NCBI GenBank assembly: GCA_033239525.1
Contig: BSYO01000024.1
Span: 13,635,268-13,699,267, forward strand
From: Nepenthes gracilis
Lineage: Eukaryota; Streptophyta; Magnoliopsida; Caryophyllales; Nepenthaceae
DNA: 64,000 nt
Direction of reading: 5' to 3'
Shown here: positions 59,601-64,000 of the stretch, piece by piece
Layout: the number at the start of each line of letters is the position of its first letter
Position numbering within the stretch: position 1 is the stretch's first letter
Program-made: the position numbers and the translations under genes
Notes under the pieces: model-generated
Databases searched by the model: none
What the model was told of the DNA's origin: nothing
The model's input: the letters and a program-made list of their open reading frames with translations, nothing else

Positions 59601-60954
59601 AACTAAGATTATCATAAATTTGAGACTCGGCCTTACAAAAGTCATATCCTTTTGTGGTTGAGTGGTATTGCAAACAATAATGTCTCTTCATTGCTTCATG
59701 ACTAGTATTTGTAGTTTGAGGAACTTTTAGCAATGGATAGAGCGAGTTAGGTGATGTTTTTTTTACAGCCTTAATTGGATTTATGCAATGAAGCTGGAAT
59801 TGAGCTTCTTCACAACAACTGAGCTCTAGGTTTCTTTGAAAGGATTTTTGAAAATAATTGGTATAGGGTAACTTTCTTACATCTACGATAATGAATATAA
59901 AAATTGTTTGTTAGCATTGAGTATCAATCTTCTCACAGCGTTCTAAACCTAACCTACATCAAAGATGGATTACACGGTATAAGCTTTGAGCCGATAAACA
60001 ATGATTCTTCACTATATTAATGAAGTTTACCGTGATTCTGGCTACAAAGGCTTAAGCCCCACCAAGTGAGACTGGCATTTATTGTGATGCCGAATTTACT
60101 ATTAAAGAAACTTTTCTATTGGGTGCTTCCACTGATCTGCATCTTCTTTTGCATTTGATTCTCTGTTCATCAGCACTATAATCATATACTTATGCTTTTA
60201 CTGATTAATGGCAGCTATGTCTGAACGGAATTCAGGAGAAAATCCTAGTAGCTGAAGAGGCAAGGCAGTTTGCAAAGGTTAATACTTCTGCTTTGTTCTA
60301 TATTAGCATCATCATATCAACTATATAGTATAGCCCTTCAACATGGTGAGTTTTTTTTTTCCTTAGGCTGCTTTAAATAGAAAGACAATTCGCCATTTCT
60401 CACCTAGTTGGTAAATTCATTTATGTGATTTTATTGGAATCCTCTTGGATGTGTTTCCAAGAGTCATACTGCCTCGTGGTCATAGGCTTGAGACACAGAA
60501 GCGACTTGTATAATGTTAGGTAAAACAGTGCATAATCAACAAAAAAATTGGCTTCGTCTTCCATGAGCAGTTTGCATAGGGGGAGATTCCTGCATCCGGT
60601 CTACCATTTTAATTTTGAATAATGGCCATGGTGGGCCAACATCTCTGAGATTGTGGAAATGTGAGCACACCCTTTGTTCCACTCTTGTTATCACTTTTGG
60701 TCGTATTCCTACACAGTAAGTAGTACATATTTATTCAGAGGGAAAGCTTATAACTTCCATCCACTCTACCTTCAGTTACGGCTAATTCTTCTGTGTTGCA
60801 GCATGATTTGCAAATGCAACCACAGGAAAGATCAACGCGACAGAACGAGGATGCGGCTTCCAAGGATAACAGTCAAGTCTCCGAAGTGGTGACCGATCTT
60901 TTCATTGGACTACCCGAGAGTCGGGCTAAGTGCCTACTTAAACAAGTGGGCTAA
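7822..60954 (+). CDS. SOC1/AGL42-like MIKC MADS-box transcription factor, seven coding exons
   Basis: The coding sequence is join(7822-8003, 11064-11136, 12214-12278, 33571-33670, 33767-33808, 60236-60277, 60802-60954): 657 nt, 218 residues plus TAA. Domains in order are MADS (about 1-60), I (61-85), keratin-like K box (about 86-168) and C-terminal region (169-218) with the SOC1-type motif TDLFIGLP (199-206). All six introns have GT..AG ends and reading phase is kept throughout. MIKC proteins act in the nucleus as dimers or tetramers that bind CArG boxes. The TM3/SOC1 group integrates flowering signals, and its AGL42/71/72 branch acts in flowering and floral organ senescence. QQLK at the start of the K box resembles the AGL42 branch more than SOC1 itself, so the exact orthologue is uncertain. 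No premature stop or frameshift is seen. Introns 3 and 5 are swollen by retrotransposons. Expression cannot be judged from sequence. Confidence 0.93.
8059..8068 (+). promoter_or_regulatory. CArG box in intron 1
   Basis: CCATAAAAGG is an exact CC(A/T)6GG match, the binding consensus for MADS-domain dimers, lying 55 nt inside intron 1. It could mediate auto- or cross-regulation by MADS proteins. Confidence 0.5.
8612..8641. repeat. (AT)n microsatellite
   Basis: Run of about 28-30 bases of alternating A and T in intron 1. Confidence 0.9.
9510..9550. repeat. (GA)n microsatellite in intron 1
   Basis: About 40 bases of GA dinucleotides with one small interruption (aaagtg). It is on the same strand as the GA repeat in the leader. 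Confidence 0.9.
11064..11136 (+). CDS. MADS gene exon 2: I domain
   Basis: It follows the acceptor cttcag and ends before GTTATG. It completes Ser61 and encodes [14 protein letters not shown] and then [10 protein letters not shown], ending in phase 0. ETI.RY...TKD is the conserved I-domain signature of SOC1-group proteins. The segment contributes to dimer choice. Confidence 0.9.
11137..12213 (+). other. MADS gene intron 2 (about 1.1 kb)
   Basis: Intron between exons 2 and 3, GTTATG..GACAG. AT-rich; I see no transposon or RNA gene in it. Confidence 0.85.
12214..12278 (+). CDS. MADS gene exon 3: start of K domain, tandem NAGNAG acceptor
   Basis: It encodes [21 protein letters not shown] and two bases of an Arg codon, and ends before GTAGAG. 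The acceptor is cagcag, so splicing could start at 12214 (65 nt) or 12217 (62 nt, one Gln fewer). Both keep frame. 65 nt fits AGL42-like proteins with QQLK; 62 nt fits SOC1-like proteins. The amphipathic heptads belong to K helix 1. Confidence 0.88.
12677..13039 (-). repeat. 3' LTR of copia element E
   Basis: It aligns along its whole length with 20380-20741. Shared blocks include the start GATGAGTTAGTGGTGGAACTA and the end GATTAATTT....AACA. It lies next to the polypurine tract. Confidence 0.85.
13057..15943 (-). pseudogene. copia element E pol: protease end, integrase, RT, RNase H (decayed)
   Basis: On the - strand, going down in coordinate: the protease start [10 protein letters not shown] at about 15900-15943; integrase core ([17 protein letters not shown]) at 15053-15250; RT ([19 protein letters not shown]) at 14121-14354; RT end ([19 protein letters not shown]) at 13679-13885; RNase H end ([21 protein letters not shown]) at 13057-13248. 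Reading frame is broken many times. These are the Ty1/copia domains in the expected order PR-INT-RT-RH. Confidence 0.85.
15944..17379 (-). repeat. 3' LTR of the non-autonomous element
   Basis: It is colinear with 17746-19290, for example GGTCGGACAAATCCGAGT and the CGAGAGCTCCCTTCT segment. It has an AATTCC/CCGG-rich tandem array at about 16890-17240. Confidence 0.88.
16890..17240. repeat. 13-15 bp minisatellite in LTR (AATTCCATTCCGG type)
   Basis: Tandem degenerate units alternate CCATTCCGGAATT and CCACTCCGGCAAATG. The same array is in the partner LTR at 18715-19170, so it predates insertion, though unit number differs. Confidence 0.8.
17380..17745 (-). other. internal domain of the non-autonomous element, non-coding
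   Basis: 366 bp with an imperfect repeat of GGCCCTACTGGCTC-type units at about 17590-17690. It shows copia-like end signals but no protease, integrase, RT or RNase H motif. A gag remnant cannot be excluded. Confidence 0.6.
17746..19290 (-). repeat. 5' LTR of the non-autonomous element
   Basis: Partner of 15944-17379. It is about 110 bp longer, mainly because of more units in the CCATTCCGG-type array and a duplicated CACCTAGTGTCCTCGG segment near 18560-18670. Confidence 0.88.
18715..19170. repeat. 13-15 bp minisatellite in partner LTR
   Basis: Longer version of the array at 16890-17240, with units such as CCATACCGGCAATTG and CCACTCTGGCAAATG. Confidence 0.8.
19296..20363 (-). pseudogene. copia element E gag and start of pol (decayed)
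   Basis: This part was cut from the rest by the element at 15944-19290. On the - strand, frames such as 20005-20214 ([21 protein letters not shown]) fit copia gag, and sequence toward 19330 fits the gag end before the protease. Frameshifted and stop-containing. Confidence 0.65.
20380..20741 (-). repeat. 5' LTR of copia element E
   Basis: Partner of 12677-13039. In + coordinates it starts TGATGAG and ends GTCAACA. The primer-binding site adjoins its start. Confidence 0.85.
20782..20955 (+). pseudogene. copia gag fragment (UBN2-like), sense orientation
   Basis: One open stretch translates to [20 protein letters not shown] then [19 protein letters not shown], matching the copia gag region (..LSSLP.SY..F..T.L). 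It ends at TAG 20953. It directly abuts element E, which may have inserted in or beside it. Confidence 0.7.
21040..21180. repeat. GATAT/ATATC-rich dispersed repeat, copy 1
   Basis: Rich in ATATTG, GATATT and ATCGACA words (TTGTGATATGTTATTATATCGA). It resembles stretches at 32400-32680 and 43575-43800. Family unknown. Confidence 0.4.
21203..21505 (+). pseudogene. copia protease/pre-integrase fragment, sense orientation
   Basis: [11 protein letters not shown], then [21 protein letters not shown] and [13 protein letters not shown], in shifting frames, match the stretch between copia protease and integrase. It is the same orientation as the gag fragment at 20782-20955 and probably from the same element; a GATAT-rich repeat lies between them. 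Confidence 0.6.
21540..22140 (+). repeat. degenerate LTR, probably same family as 22724-23511
   Basis: It has the same order of blocks as the solo LTRs nearby: a GAGAGAAAAGGAGAGGAAGAG tract, then TTTGGCTCCAA, then AAGGGTTTTCTGCATAAAATTTG near 22050. Ends are not resolved. Confidence 0.4.
22141..22718. other. intron 3 sequence without recognised features
   Basis: AT-rich DNA with no protein or repeat signature recognised. Confidence 0.5.
22724..23511 (+). repeat. solo LTR, 788 bp, perfect TSD
   Basis: It runs TGTTGGGTTTTAG..GAATCCCAACA and is flanked by a perfect target duplication CCAAG (22719-22723 and 23512-23516). It has no internal region, so it is the product of LTR-LTR recombination. 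It contains the conserved TTTTTCCTTTGGTTGAAAAG..TTTTTCACG module at about 23360. Confidence 0.9.
23559..26618 (-). repeat. solo Gypsy-type LTR, 3.06 kb, perfect TSD
   Basis: On the - strand it begins TGTGAGATCCTGAAATC and ends CCGTTCCGTCACA. The target duplication AACGC is perfect (23554-23558 and 26619-26623). The motif TCTCATCTGGAGGGGAAAAA near 23950 parallels TCTCATCTGAGGGGGCTAGC in the LTRs of the Tekay-like element at 43819-59637, so it is probably a chromovirus LTR. A large minisatellite fills 24660-25790. Confidence 0.85.
24660..25790. repeat. 27-33 bp minisatellite inside the solo Gypsy LTR
   Basis: Degenerate units (AAGGCTGGATTCATTTTCTTACAC type) grade into near-identical units (AAGGGGCCGATTTCGATTTT + AACATGC or ATCATGC) from about 25420 to 25680. 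The tandem units lack stops, so long open frames exist on both strands (25088-25534 + and 25102-25488 -); these are not genes. Confidence 0.9.
26619..27243. other. intron 3 sequence without recognised features
   Basis: No protein or repeat family recognised between two LTRs. Confidence 0.5.
27244..29034 (+). repeat. old LTR of the 22724-23511 family, split by a nested solo LTR
   Basis: It begins TATTGGGTCACTTCC (mutated TG) and ends near GAATTCCAGCACA, parallel to the 788-bp solo LTR, and net length without the insertion is about 787 bp. Removing 27855-28853 and one TSD copy restores alignment across the join (GATTATTCC|AACGAAATATCTCGTGG). No clear outer target duplication was found, consistent with age. 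Confidence 0.75.
27855..28853 (-). repeat. nested solo copia-type LTR, 999 bp, perfect TSD
   Basis: On the - strand it starts TGTTAGAGACATTTATC and ends GTGCTTTTTCA. The target duplication ATTCC is perfect (27850-27854, 28854-28858). It carries a GC-rich central part with GGCTCGAGCGG-type repeats at about 28630-28750. Confidence 0.88.
29035..31521. other. intron 3 sequence, mostly unrecognised
   Basis: A degenerate tandem region with units of about 60-70 bp (GCATGAGTGCAATTGTTCCAAAATGCC type) occupies about 29760-30150. The remainder shows no protein family. Polypyrimidine and AT runs are common. Confidence 0.45.
29760..30150. repeat. degenerate minisatellite
   Basis: Repeated blocks combine TGCATAATGCA(C/T)G, GTATGAG..A.TTTGTCCAAAATGC and CTTGATGCATG. 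Unit length drifts; about five to six units. Confidence 0.5.
31522..32255 (+). repeat. solo LTR, 734 bp, same family as 22724-23511
   Basis: It runs TGTTGGGTTTTGGTCACTTC..CCCCAATA. Flanks TTATC (31517-31521) and TTATT (32256-32260) are a target duplication with one transition. It shares the GTTAAAAACGTTGTGCATTATTG block and the terminal block with the 788-bp copy. Confidence 0.85.
32256..33570. other. end of intron 3
   Basis: It has a GATAT-rich repeat at 32400-32680 and otherwise unrecognised sequence. A stretch at about 33350-33450 (ATAATATTTTATTCTTTCATC..GATAAATAGATAAATAG) resembles 9950-10020 in intron 1, perhaps a small shared MITE-like repeat. Confidence 0.4.
32400..32680. repeat. GATAT/ATATC-rich dispersed repeat, copy 2
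   Basis: Dense in GATATT, CGATAT and CCAATAT words (CTGATATTTCTCGATATTA). Similar to 21040-21180 and 43575-43800. Confidence 0.45.
33571..33670 (+). CDS. MADS gene exon 4: central K domain
   Basis: The exon is exactly 100 nt, the canonical MIKC exon-4 length, with acceptor ctttag and donor GTTCAT. It completes Arg107 and encodes [19 protein letters not shown] then [20 protein letters not shown]...EL...E..LE.S...IR..K is the K-box hallmark. Asn108 stands where a Lys is usual in this group. It is separated from exon 3 by about 21.3 kb. Confidence 0.95.
33767..33808 (+). CDS. MADS gene exon 5: K helix 2
   Basis: It is 42 nt between tttcag and GTAAAC, encoding [14 protein letters not shown]. 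It lies only 96 nt downstream of exon 4, so this pair kept ancestral spacing while both flanking introns grew to over 20 kb. Confidence 0.93.
33811..36197. other. start of intron 5, unrecognised or heavily decayed
   Basis: At about 35077-35265 a + strand frame includes [17 protein letters not shown], faintly like a copia protease region, followed by integrase-like scraps. Too weak to call. The remainder shows nothing recognisable. Confidence 0.35.
36198..37100 (-). repeat. degenerate LTR, antisense, right edge unclear
   Basis: It starts TGTTGGGCGATATGCC near 36198. It contains TTTTACGTGAAAATTTTTTT then AATTAAGGAAAAAT at 36340-36375, the conserved LTR module in reverse, and on the - strand an AGAAGAGAGAGAACAAAG tract at about 36790-36830 as in other LTRs here. 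Confidence 0.4.
37244..38097 (-). repeat. 3' LTR of copia element B
   Basis: Matches 42088-42942 end to end. Contains several GGTCAA/TTGAC motifs between 37800 and 38030. Confidence 0.92.
38150..42073 (-). pseudogene. copia element B gag-pol, decayed
   Basis: On the - strand: gag at 41420-41968 ([33 protein letters not shown]); pre-integrase [14 protein letters not shown] at 40696-40917; integrase at 39824-40671 ([25 protein letters not shown]) with [16 protein letters not shown] at 39145-39480 ([17 protein letters not shown]); RT end at 38674-38910; RNase H at 38254-38592 ([29 protein letters not shown]). Frame breaks and stops separate the blocks, and the integrase end is altered by an inverted duplication at 39833-39900. 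Confidence 0.9.
39833..39900. repeat. inverted duplication (hairpin) in copia element B
   Basis: Arms 39833-39862 and 39871-39900 are inverse copies at 28 of 30 positions, with an 8-nt loop. Element D has only the right-arm version (GTCGGACGGACAG at about 47888), so the left arm is the new copy. On the coding strand the mirrored piece and its surroundings end the frame soon after. Confidence 0.9.
42088..42942 (-). repeat. 5' LTR of copia element B
   Basis: Partner of 37244-38097. The primer-binding site adjoins its left edge. Confidence 0.92.
42943..43818. other. intron 5 sequence between element B and the Gypsy element
   Basis: No protein family seen. A small inverted repeat TAGGTGG..CCACCTA lies near 42965-42985, and a GATAT-rich repeat lies at 43575-43800. 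Confidence 0.45.
43575..43800. repeat. GATAT/ATATC-rich dispersed repeat, copy 3
   Basis: Dense in ATATCAATATTG, CGATATTG and GATATATCATGATATAT. Third copy of the type at 21040 and 32400. The Gypsy element begins at its right edge. Confidence 0.45.
43819..43890 (-). repeat. Gypsy 3' LTR, outer fragment
   Basis: It aligns with the first 72 bases of 57267-59637 (GGATTAACTC..TTTATTATTAATTA.GTGATCAATTAAA). Cut at 43890 by the nested element. Confidence 0.88.
44180..44526. repeat. 26-28 bp GC-rich minisatellite
   Basis: About thirteen tandem units of the type CTTAGAGGTGCGCC(C/T)G.AGAGGGGCGG. The + strand frames through it are shadows of the repeat. Confidence 0.9.
44580..45130. repeat. 22-bp minisatellite with 16-bp short units
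   Basis: Units are GCTCCTGGCTTCGGGACGGAGG, interspersed with short units GCTCCTGGGACGGAGT that lack six bases. A further AACTCCT..GGAGGGTAAGC repeat continues to about 45245, where copia element D begins. Confidence 0.9.
45253..46112 (-). repeat. 3' LTR of copia element D
   Basis: 860 bp ending GATTTCCAACA next to the polypurine tract. It contains a GCAGCAGCAGCAACAGCAACAG run and a W-box-like tandem array at 45955-46075. Confidence 0.92.
45955..46075. repeat. 20-bp tandem array GTTGACCGTCCGTTGACCAA
   Basis: About five to six units in the left LTR against about two in the right LTR (50152-50195). Each unit carries TTGACC, the WRKY W-box core. Confidence 0.88.
46130..49818 (-). pseudogene. 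copia element D gag-pol, moderately decayed
   Basis: On the - strand: gag at 49424-49818 ([23 protein letters not shown]), lacking its N-terminal part; pre-integrase [14 protein letters not shown] with integrase start at 48471-49046 ([30 protein letters not shown]); integrase end at 47526-48206 ([20 protein letters not shown]); RT at 47136-47489 ([20 protein letters not shown]); RT end at 46587-47021; RNase H at 46092-46577 ([20 protein letters not shown]). Several long frames survive but stops separate them. Confidence 0.92.
49819..50225 (-). repeat. truncated 5' LTR of copia element D
   Basis: Matches 45622-46112 from ACGTCATCCTTTATGG to the end. It is about 84 bp shorter over the shared span because it has fewer TTGACCGTCC units. 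Confidence 0.9.
50455..52780 (-). repeat. Gypsy 3' LTR, inner fragment
   Basis: It resumes at AAACTATTAACTAATCATCTGG, exactly where the 43819-43890 piece stops, and aligns with 57335-59637 to the end CCTTATA. It contains degenerate CTCAAGTGCGGCTCGGGTG repeats at about 52480-52660. Confidence 0.9.
52832..57170 (-). pseudogene. Gypsy chromovirus gag-pol, decayed
   Basis: On the - strand: gag at 56607-56852 ([18 protein letters not shown]); gag end and a partial zinc knuckle at 56376-56600 (CPHCEKLY); protease at about 56013-56222 with the catalytic Asp replaced ([13 protein letters not shown]); RT at 55061-55580 ([29 protein letters not shown], where the second catalytic Asp is Asn); integrase at 53468-53743 ([19 protein letters not shown]); chromodomain at 52832-53044 ([30 protein letters not shown]). 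Stops and frameshifts separate all blocks. Confidence 0.9.
57267..59637 (-). repeat. Gypsy 5' LTR
   Basis: Uninterrupted LTR. It preserves the empty target site (ATTAAACTATTAAC) of the element nested in its partner. On the - strand it begins TGTAAGGCCGAGTCTC. Confidence 0.9.
59638..60235 (+). other. end of intron 5
   Basis: About 600 bp of host-like intron after the Gypsy element, leading to the exon 6 acceptor. Nothing further recognised. Confidence 0.6.
60236..60277 (+). CDS. MADS gene exon 6: end of K domain
   Basis: It is 42 nt between ttcag and GTTAAT, encoding [14 protein letters not shown], which continues the K-domain heptads after LLKEK. A second acceptor 21 nt upstream (gcag ending at 60214) would add seven in-frame residues, LCLNGIQ. 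The 42-nt form is chosen because it matches the usual MIKC exon-6 size and alignment. Confidence 0.88.
60278..60801 (+). other. MADS gene intron 6 (524 bp)
   Basis: GTTAAT..GTTGCAG. T-rich, no repeat recognised. Confidence 0.85.
60802..60954 (+). CDS. MADS gene exon 7: C-terminal domain with SOC1 motif and stop
   Basis: It follows acceptor ttgcag and runs 51 codons to TAA at 60952-60954. It encodes a polar, Gln/Asp/Ser-rich stretch, then [11 protein letters not shown], the conserved SOC1-group C-terminal motif. Twelve further residues ([12 protein letters not shown]) follow the motif. Confidence 0.93.
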   Translation, partial: HDLQMQPQERSTRQNEDAASKDNSQVSEVVTDLFIGLPESRAKCLLKQVG

Positions 60955-63900
60955 TTCTTTGCAAAGCTGTGAAAAATCTATGTATTTTTTAAGGCAGTGG
61001 TTTAATTTTGCCCTTTGAAAGTGATATTGAGTTGCCTATTGTGCAACTCAACACCCCCCATCCCATCCCAAAAAAAAAAGGAAAAATTCCAAAGGTCAAT
61101 TATGTAATTTAAAATCTAGGGGCAAAATTATCTAATGGAATGTACTCACTGCAAGGTAATGCATAATACATCTGAATTTGTTAGAGACTGCAGTTTTCCT
61201 CCTCTACTTTTATTGTTGTAACGAAGACAATTAAAATTCTGATAATATATAATAATATATTAGATTTAATTTATACTTATAGTTATTTAAGTTATTATGA
61301 TAAAATATTTTTTGTCAAAAATATACAAGAATTCTAAGGACTCCACTACTCTCCCAAGAAGAGCTCAGTGAGACCCTCGATGGAGCTTGTATAAAGAATG
61401 ACTTTGTATGCTTAAAAGCAATTGGTTTAAGTTATGAAAAACATTATGGGAATTCTTTTAACTCAATTTTGGGATATTCTCAAGTAACTCGATGCCTCTT
61501 TATTTATTTATTTTTGTGTGAATTTATCAGTATAAATATAAATTGATAAAATATCTAATCCTTATAAGTATACAAAGGAAAACTAAAGGGCATCCAAATA
61601 ATAGTTCAAGAATATCTCTTATTACCACTCTCAAGTTTTGGTATGCTAACCCGAGGACCGAAGAAGCTATCAAATGTATGAAGATTCACGCGCTAGAGAT
61701 AAGTTAAGGGTAAGATGTTTGTCCTATCAGTACATAAAATTTTATTTATCGTATCTGATCCAGTCAAAATTGTTACCTCCCGTCTTATTATAAAACCCAC
61801 ACAAAATTATAATTCTCATAATCTTATCTTTTTCTTTTATCTCTCTTTGATCCTTGTATGGTTAAATTTATAATTTGTAAATATAAATAATATCTATTTG
61901 TCTACAATATTTATATTTTATGGAACTATCAAGGTCAAGTCTTACTAAAGTATATTTATATTTATTATATAAATATATATTTATTTATATTCATATTTAT
62001 TTTTCTAATTCTTTGTCATGTTTTTTTAATGTAAAGAGTATATATGGGCAATATTATATTAAAAATAGCTCGAATTTGACGCATATGGTTTTTTTCATAG
62101 GTATGTACAATCCTCCCTCAATCAGAGACTAAATGACATTTTTACCCTTTTTCTTGAATAAATAGCTCTTAAAATTCTTTTCCATCTGTACCCTTTTGTA
62201 GAGTTAAAGCAAAGTTCTTTGTTGGTTCCAGTTGTGGAACTACAGGGCTACCGTTTGCTGGAGATTTTGTACGATTATTACGGCTATGCCATGCTCTAAG
62301 GTCGAATGAAGGCTGAGGTGCCCGTTTGATCCCAGACAGAGCTAAATAGAAATAATATATAAAAAGATATATTTTTCACATTAAGTTTAATAGAAAAAAT
62401 TCTTTAAAAATATGTAAGGAAAAATTAAAAAACTGTCACATGACTTATAATTTTATTCTTTGTTTTTTTAATAATCAAATAATAAAATACTTATATTAAG
62501 AATTTATTATTTTCATGTGATTTTTTTTTATTATCATCCAAAGAAAAAATATATTTTTTAATTCTCTCATTTATTTTTTTTACTTTAAATTTTTCTATAA
62601 CTAATTGATGTATATTTGAGATCTAAATTATTACCCAAAAATATCGAATGAACATTTGAATTATTTAATTCAGATTCTATACAACATAATAATTAATTAG
62701 CTGTTATAAAATAAAAAACTCATTCTTTAATATATTATTCGATGTTTAAGTCAGAAATTTCTTGACAAAAATGAAGGATTGAAAGGGATAGAAGACTAGT
62801 GAAATGTAAGGGAGATACTGATTTGGTTATTTGATTATGGAAGGATGCAAATATTTTTTGAGACTTAAGCTCAATTCTTATGTCTTTTTTATCTTGGATT
62901 TTTTCCCCTTTCTAATGAGGAAGGCTATAATGTACTTATAGTTTGGCTGCCAATTAGCATGCCTTTTTGGATTTGGCTTGACAGTTCAATTGAAACATTA
63001 TATTAATTAAGACTTAACCAATACTTAAGATTTATAATCGCTCAATATATAATTTTATTATTTAGTAGTTATAATTATTTATTTAATATGATAACTTATC
63101 AATTGATTCATATAATTATTTATCAGGATTTAATATCAGATTTAATATTCTATCGAGTTATTAATTATTTCGATCATCAATATATTTAGCTATTCAGCCA
63201 CTTAATCGTTTGGCAGGTTAGATGTTTAAATAGATTCTTAATTTTCTTTCATACTGGGTCAAACAGCTTGACTGCTTAGTATTCATCTATGAGCTTGCAA
63301 TTTATAGGTTTCATATTTTATTGGATCGAATTGATCTTATTTTAGATCGTATCTAACACTAATTAAGTTCTAATGGTGGCCATTGATGTTTTTACTTTTT
63401 TTTTTTCAATTTATATAACTATTAATAAATCAATCAATATAAATATTTTATGAACAACATATAACAAAGTATGATGCATTGTTTTAGAACACAAGTAAAC
63501 AAAAACTAGACCAAACGATTGATTATTTACTGAATAGATAATCCATAGGTGTTTAAAAATTTTATTTTCAATTAAAAGTTAAGCTATTTAGTTGTATTTT
63601 ATAGACAATAAGCAATAATAATACGACAACAACTAAATAACACATACTTCCATTTCTTCCGTAGCCTCTGCTATGACTTCTAATTTGATATATATATATA
63701 TTTATATGTATAATAATTCATTCGAATAAGTATTTTTATGGGTTAAACTTTTACTTATTATTAATTATTAGCCTTATAAATTTAAAGAAAATTAGATAGA
63801 TAGAACTTATACTGCTACTAAATAATGGTAAATAAAAAAATATCTTAAAATAGTTATTTTTTAGTAATTAGGAATAAAAAAAAATATTAGAAATGAGCTG

Positions 63901-64000
63901 ATTTTTTTTTTCTTATTCTAAAGCAACAATAATTGCTTTGTAATTATTTCCAATGAAACAAACAAATGGTGGAATAGTTATTTTACTACAAATAAAGTAT
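60955..64000. other. 3' UTR and downstream intergenic DNA
   Basis: The 3' UTR starts after TAA; no single polyadenylation signal can be fixed, with candidates in the AATAAT-rich zone around 61240-61260. The rest is AT-rich with no recognised gene, RNA or element. A less AT-rich island at about 62210-62340 stands out but shows no protein family. Confidence 0.5.

Larger units (their letters stand above)
43819..59637 (-). mobile_element. antisense Ty3/Gypsy chromovirus (Tekay-like), interrupted in its 3' LTR
   Basis: The right LTR 57267-59637 (2,371 bp) matches the left LTR, now in two pieces (43819-43890 and 50455-52780, about 2.39 kb joined). On the - strand: 5' LTR, primer site GTGCTATCAGAG at about 57250-57263, gag, protease, RT, RNase H, integrase, chromodomain, polypurine tract (AAGGGGGAAGAA, 52781-52794), 3' LTR. 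Flanks AGAAT and AAAGT are at best a decayed target duplication. LTR ends have mutated by transitions (TG to TA or CG). The domain order and chromodomain place it among chromoviruses. Confidence 0.9.
33809..60235 (+). other. MADS gene intron 5 (about 26.4 kb), retrotransposon-filled
   Basis: GTAAAC..TTCAG. It contains a 5.7-kb antisense copia element and a 15.8-kb three-level nest of Gypsy, LTR-like and copia elements. The host-derived remainder is about 3 to 5 kb. Confidence 0.85.

Noticed and set aside
45253..59637. a novel multi-gene biological system in the nested region
   Set aside because: All coding blocks there resolve into known copia and Gypsy domains; the novelty is in arrangement and repeats, not in new enzymes.

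Overview
This window is plant nuclear DNA. One host gene can be supported: an MIKC-type MADS-box transcription factor of the TM3/SOC1 (AGL42/AGL71/AGL72-like) group on the + strand. I assembled it from seven coding exons between 7822 and 60954: 7822-8003, 11064-11136, 12214-12278, 33571-33670, 33767-33808, 60236-60277 and 60802-60954. Together they are 657 nt, encoding 218 residues plus a stop. Exon sizes of 182, 73, 65, 100, 42 and 42 nt plus a last exon fit the usual MIKC pattern. Introns 3 and 5 are about 21.3 kb and 26.4 kb, so about 99% of the 53-kb gene is intron. The host is a flowering plant, probably a eudicot with a repeat-rich genome; the species cannot be named from this sequence alone.

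Layout. 1-1526 is the 3' end of a + strand Ty1/copia element (decayed pol, then LTR A). 1527-7821 is AT-rich upstream DNA with a degenerate LTR near 4.8-5.5 kb, a cluster of TGACG motifs near 3.8 kb, a GC-richer island near 6.5 kb, and a GA-repeat leader next to the ATG. Intron 1 has a CArG box and AT and GA microsatellites. Intron 3 holds an antisense copia element (12677-20741) split by a non-autonomous LTR element (15944-19290). It then has decayed copia fragments, a 788-bp solo LTR (22724-23511), a 3.06-kb solo Gypsy-type LTR with an internal minisatellite (23559-26618), an old LTR (27244-29034) containing a 999-bp nested solo LTR (27855-28853), and a further solo LTR (31522-32255).

Intron 5 holds an antisense Tork-like copia element (37244-42942) and a three-level nest. 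The nest is a Tekay-like Gypsy chromovirus (43819-59637), whose left LTR was split by an LTR-like element (43891-50454), which was in turn split by another antisense Tork-like copia element (45253-50225). Target-site duplications recognisable by eye support most boundaries. From 60955 to the end there is the 3' UTR and AT-rich intergenic DNA with no recognisable gene.

How it fits together: the MADS protein should be a nuclear DNA-binding floral or developmental regulator. Every element inside its introns that keeps internal (non-LTR) sequence, apart from one tiny decayed fragment pair, lies antisense to the gene. I found no novel enzymatic or defence system. The points of interest are gene architecture, splice-site ambiguity, nested insertion history, and cis-motif-rich LTRs inside a probable flowering regulator.
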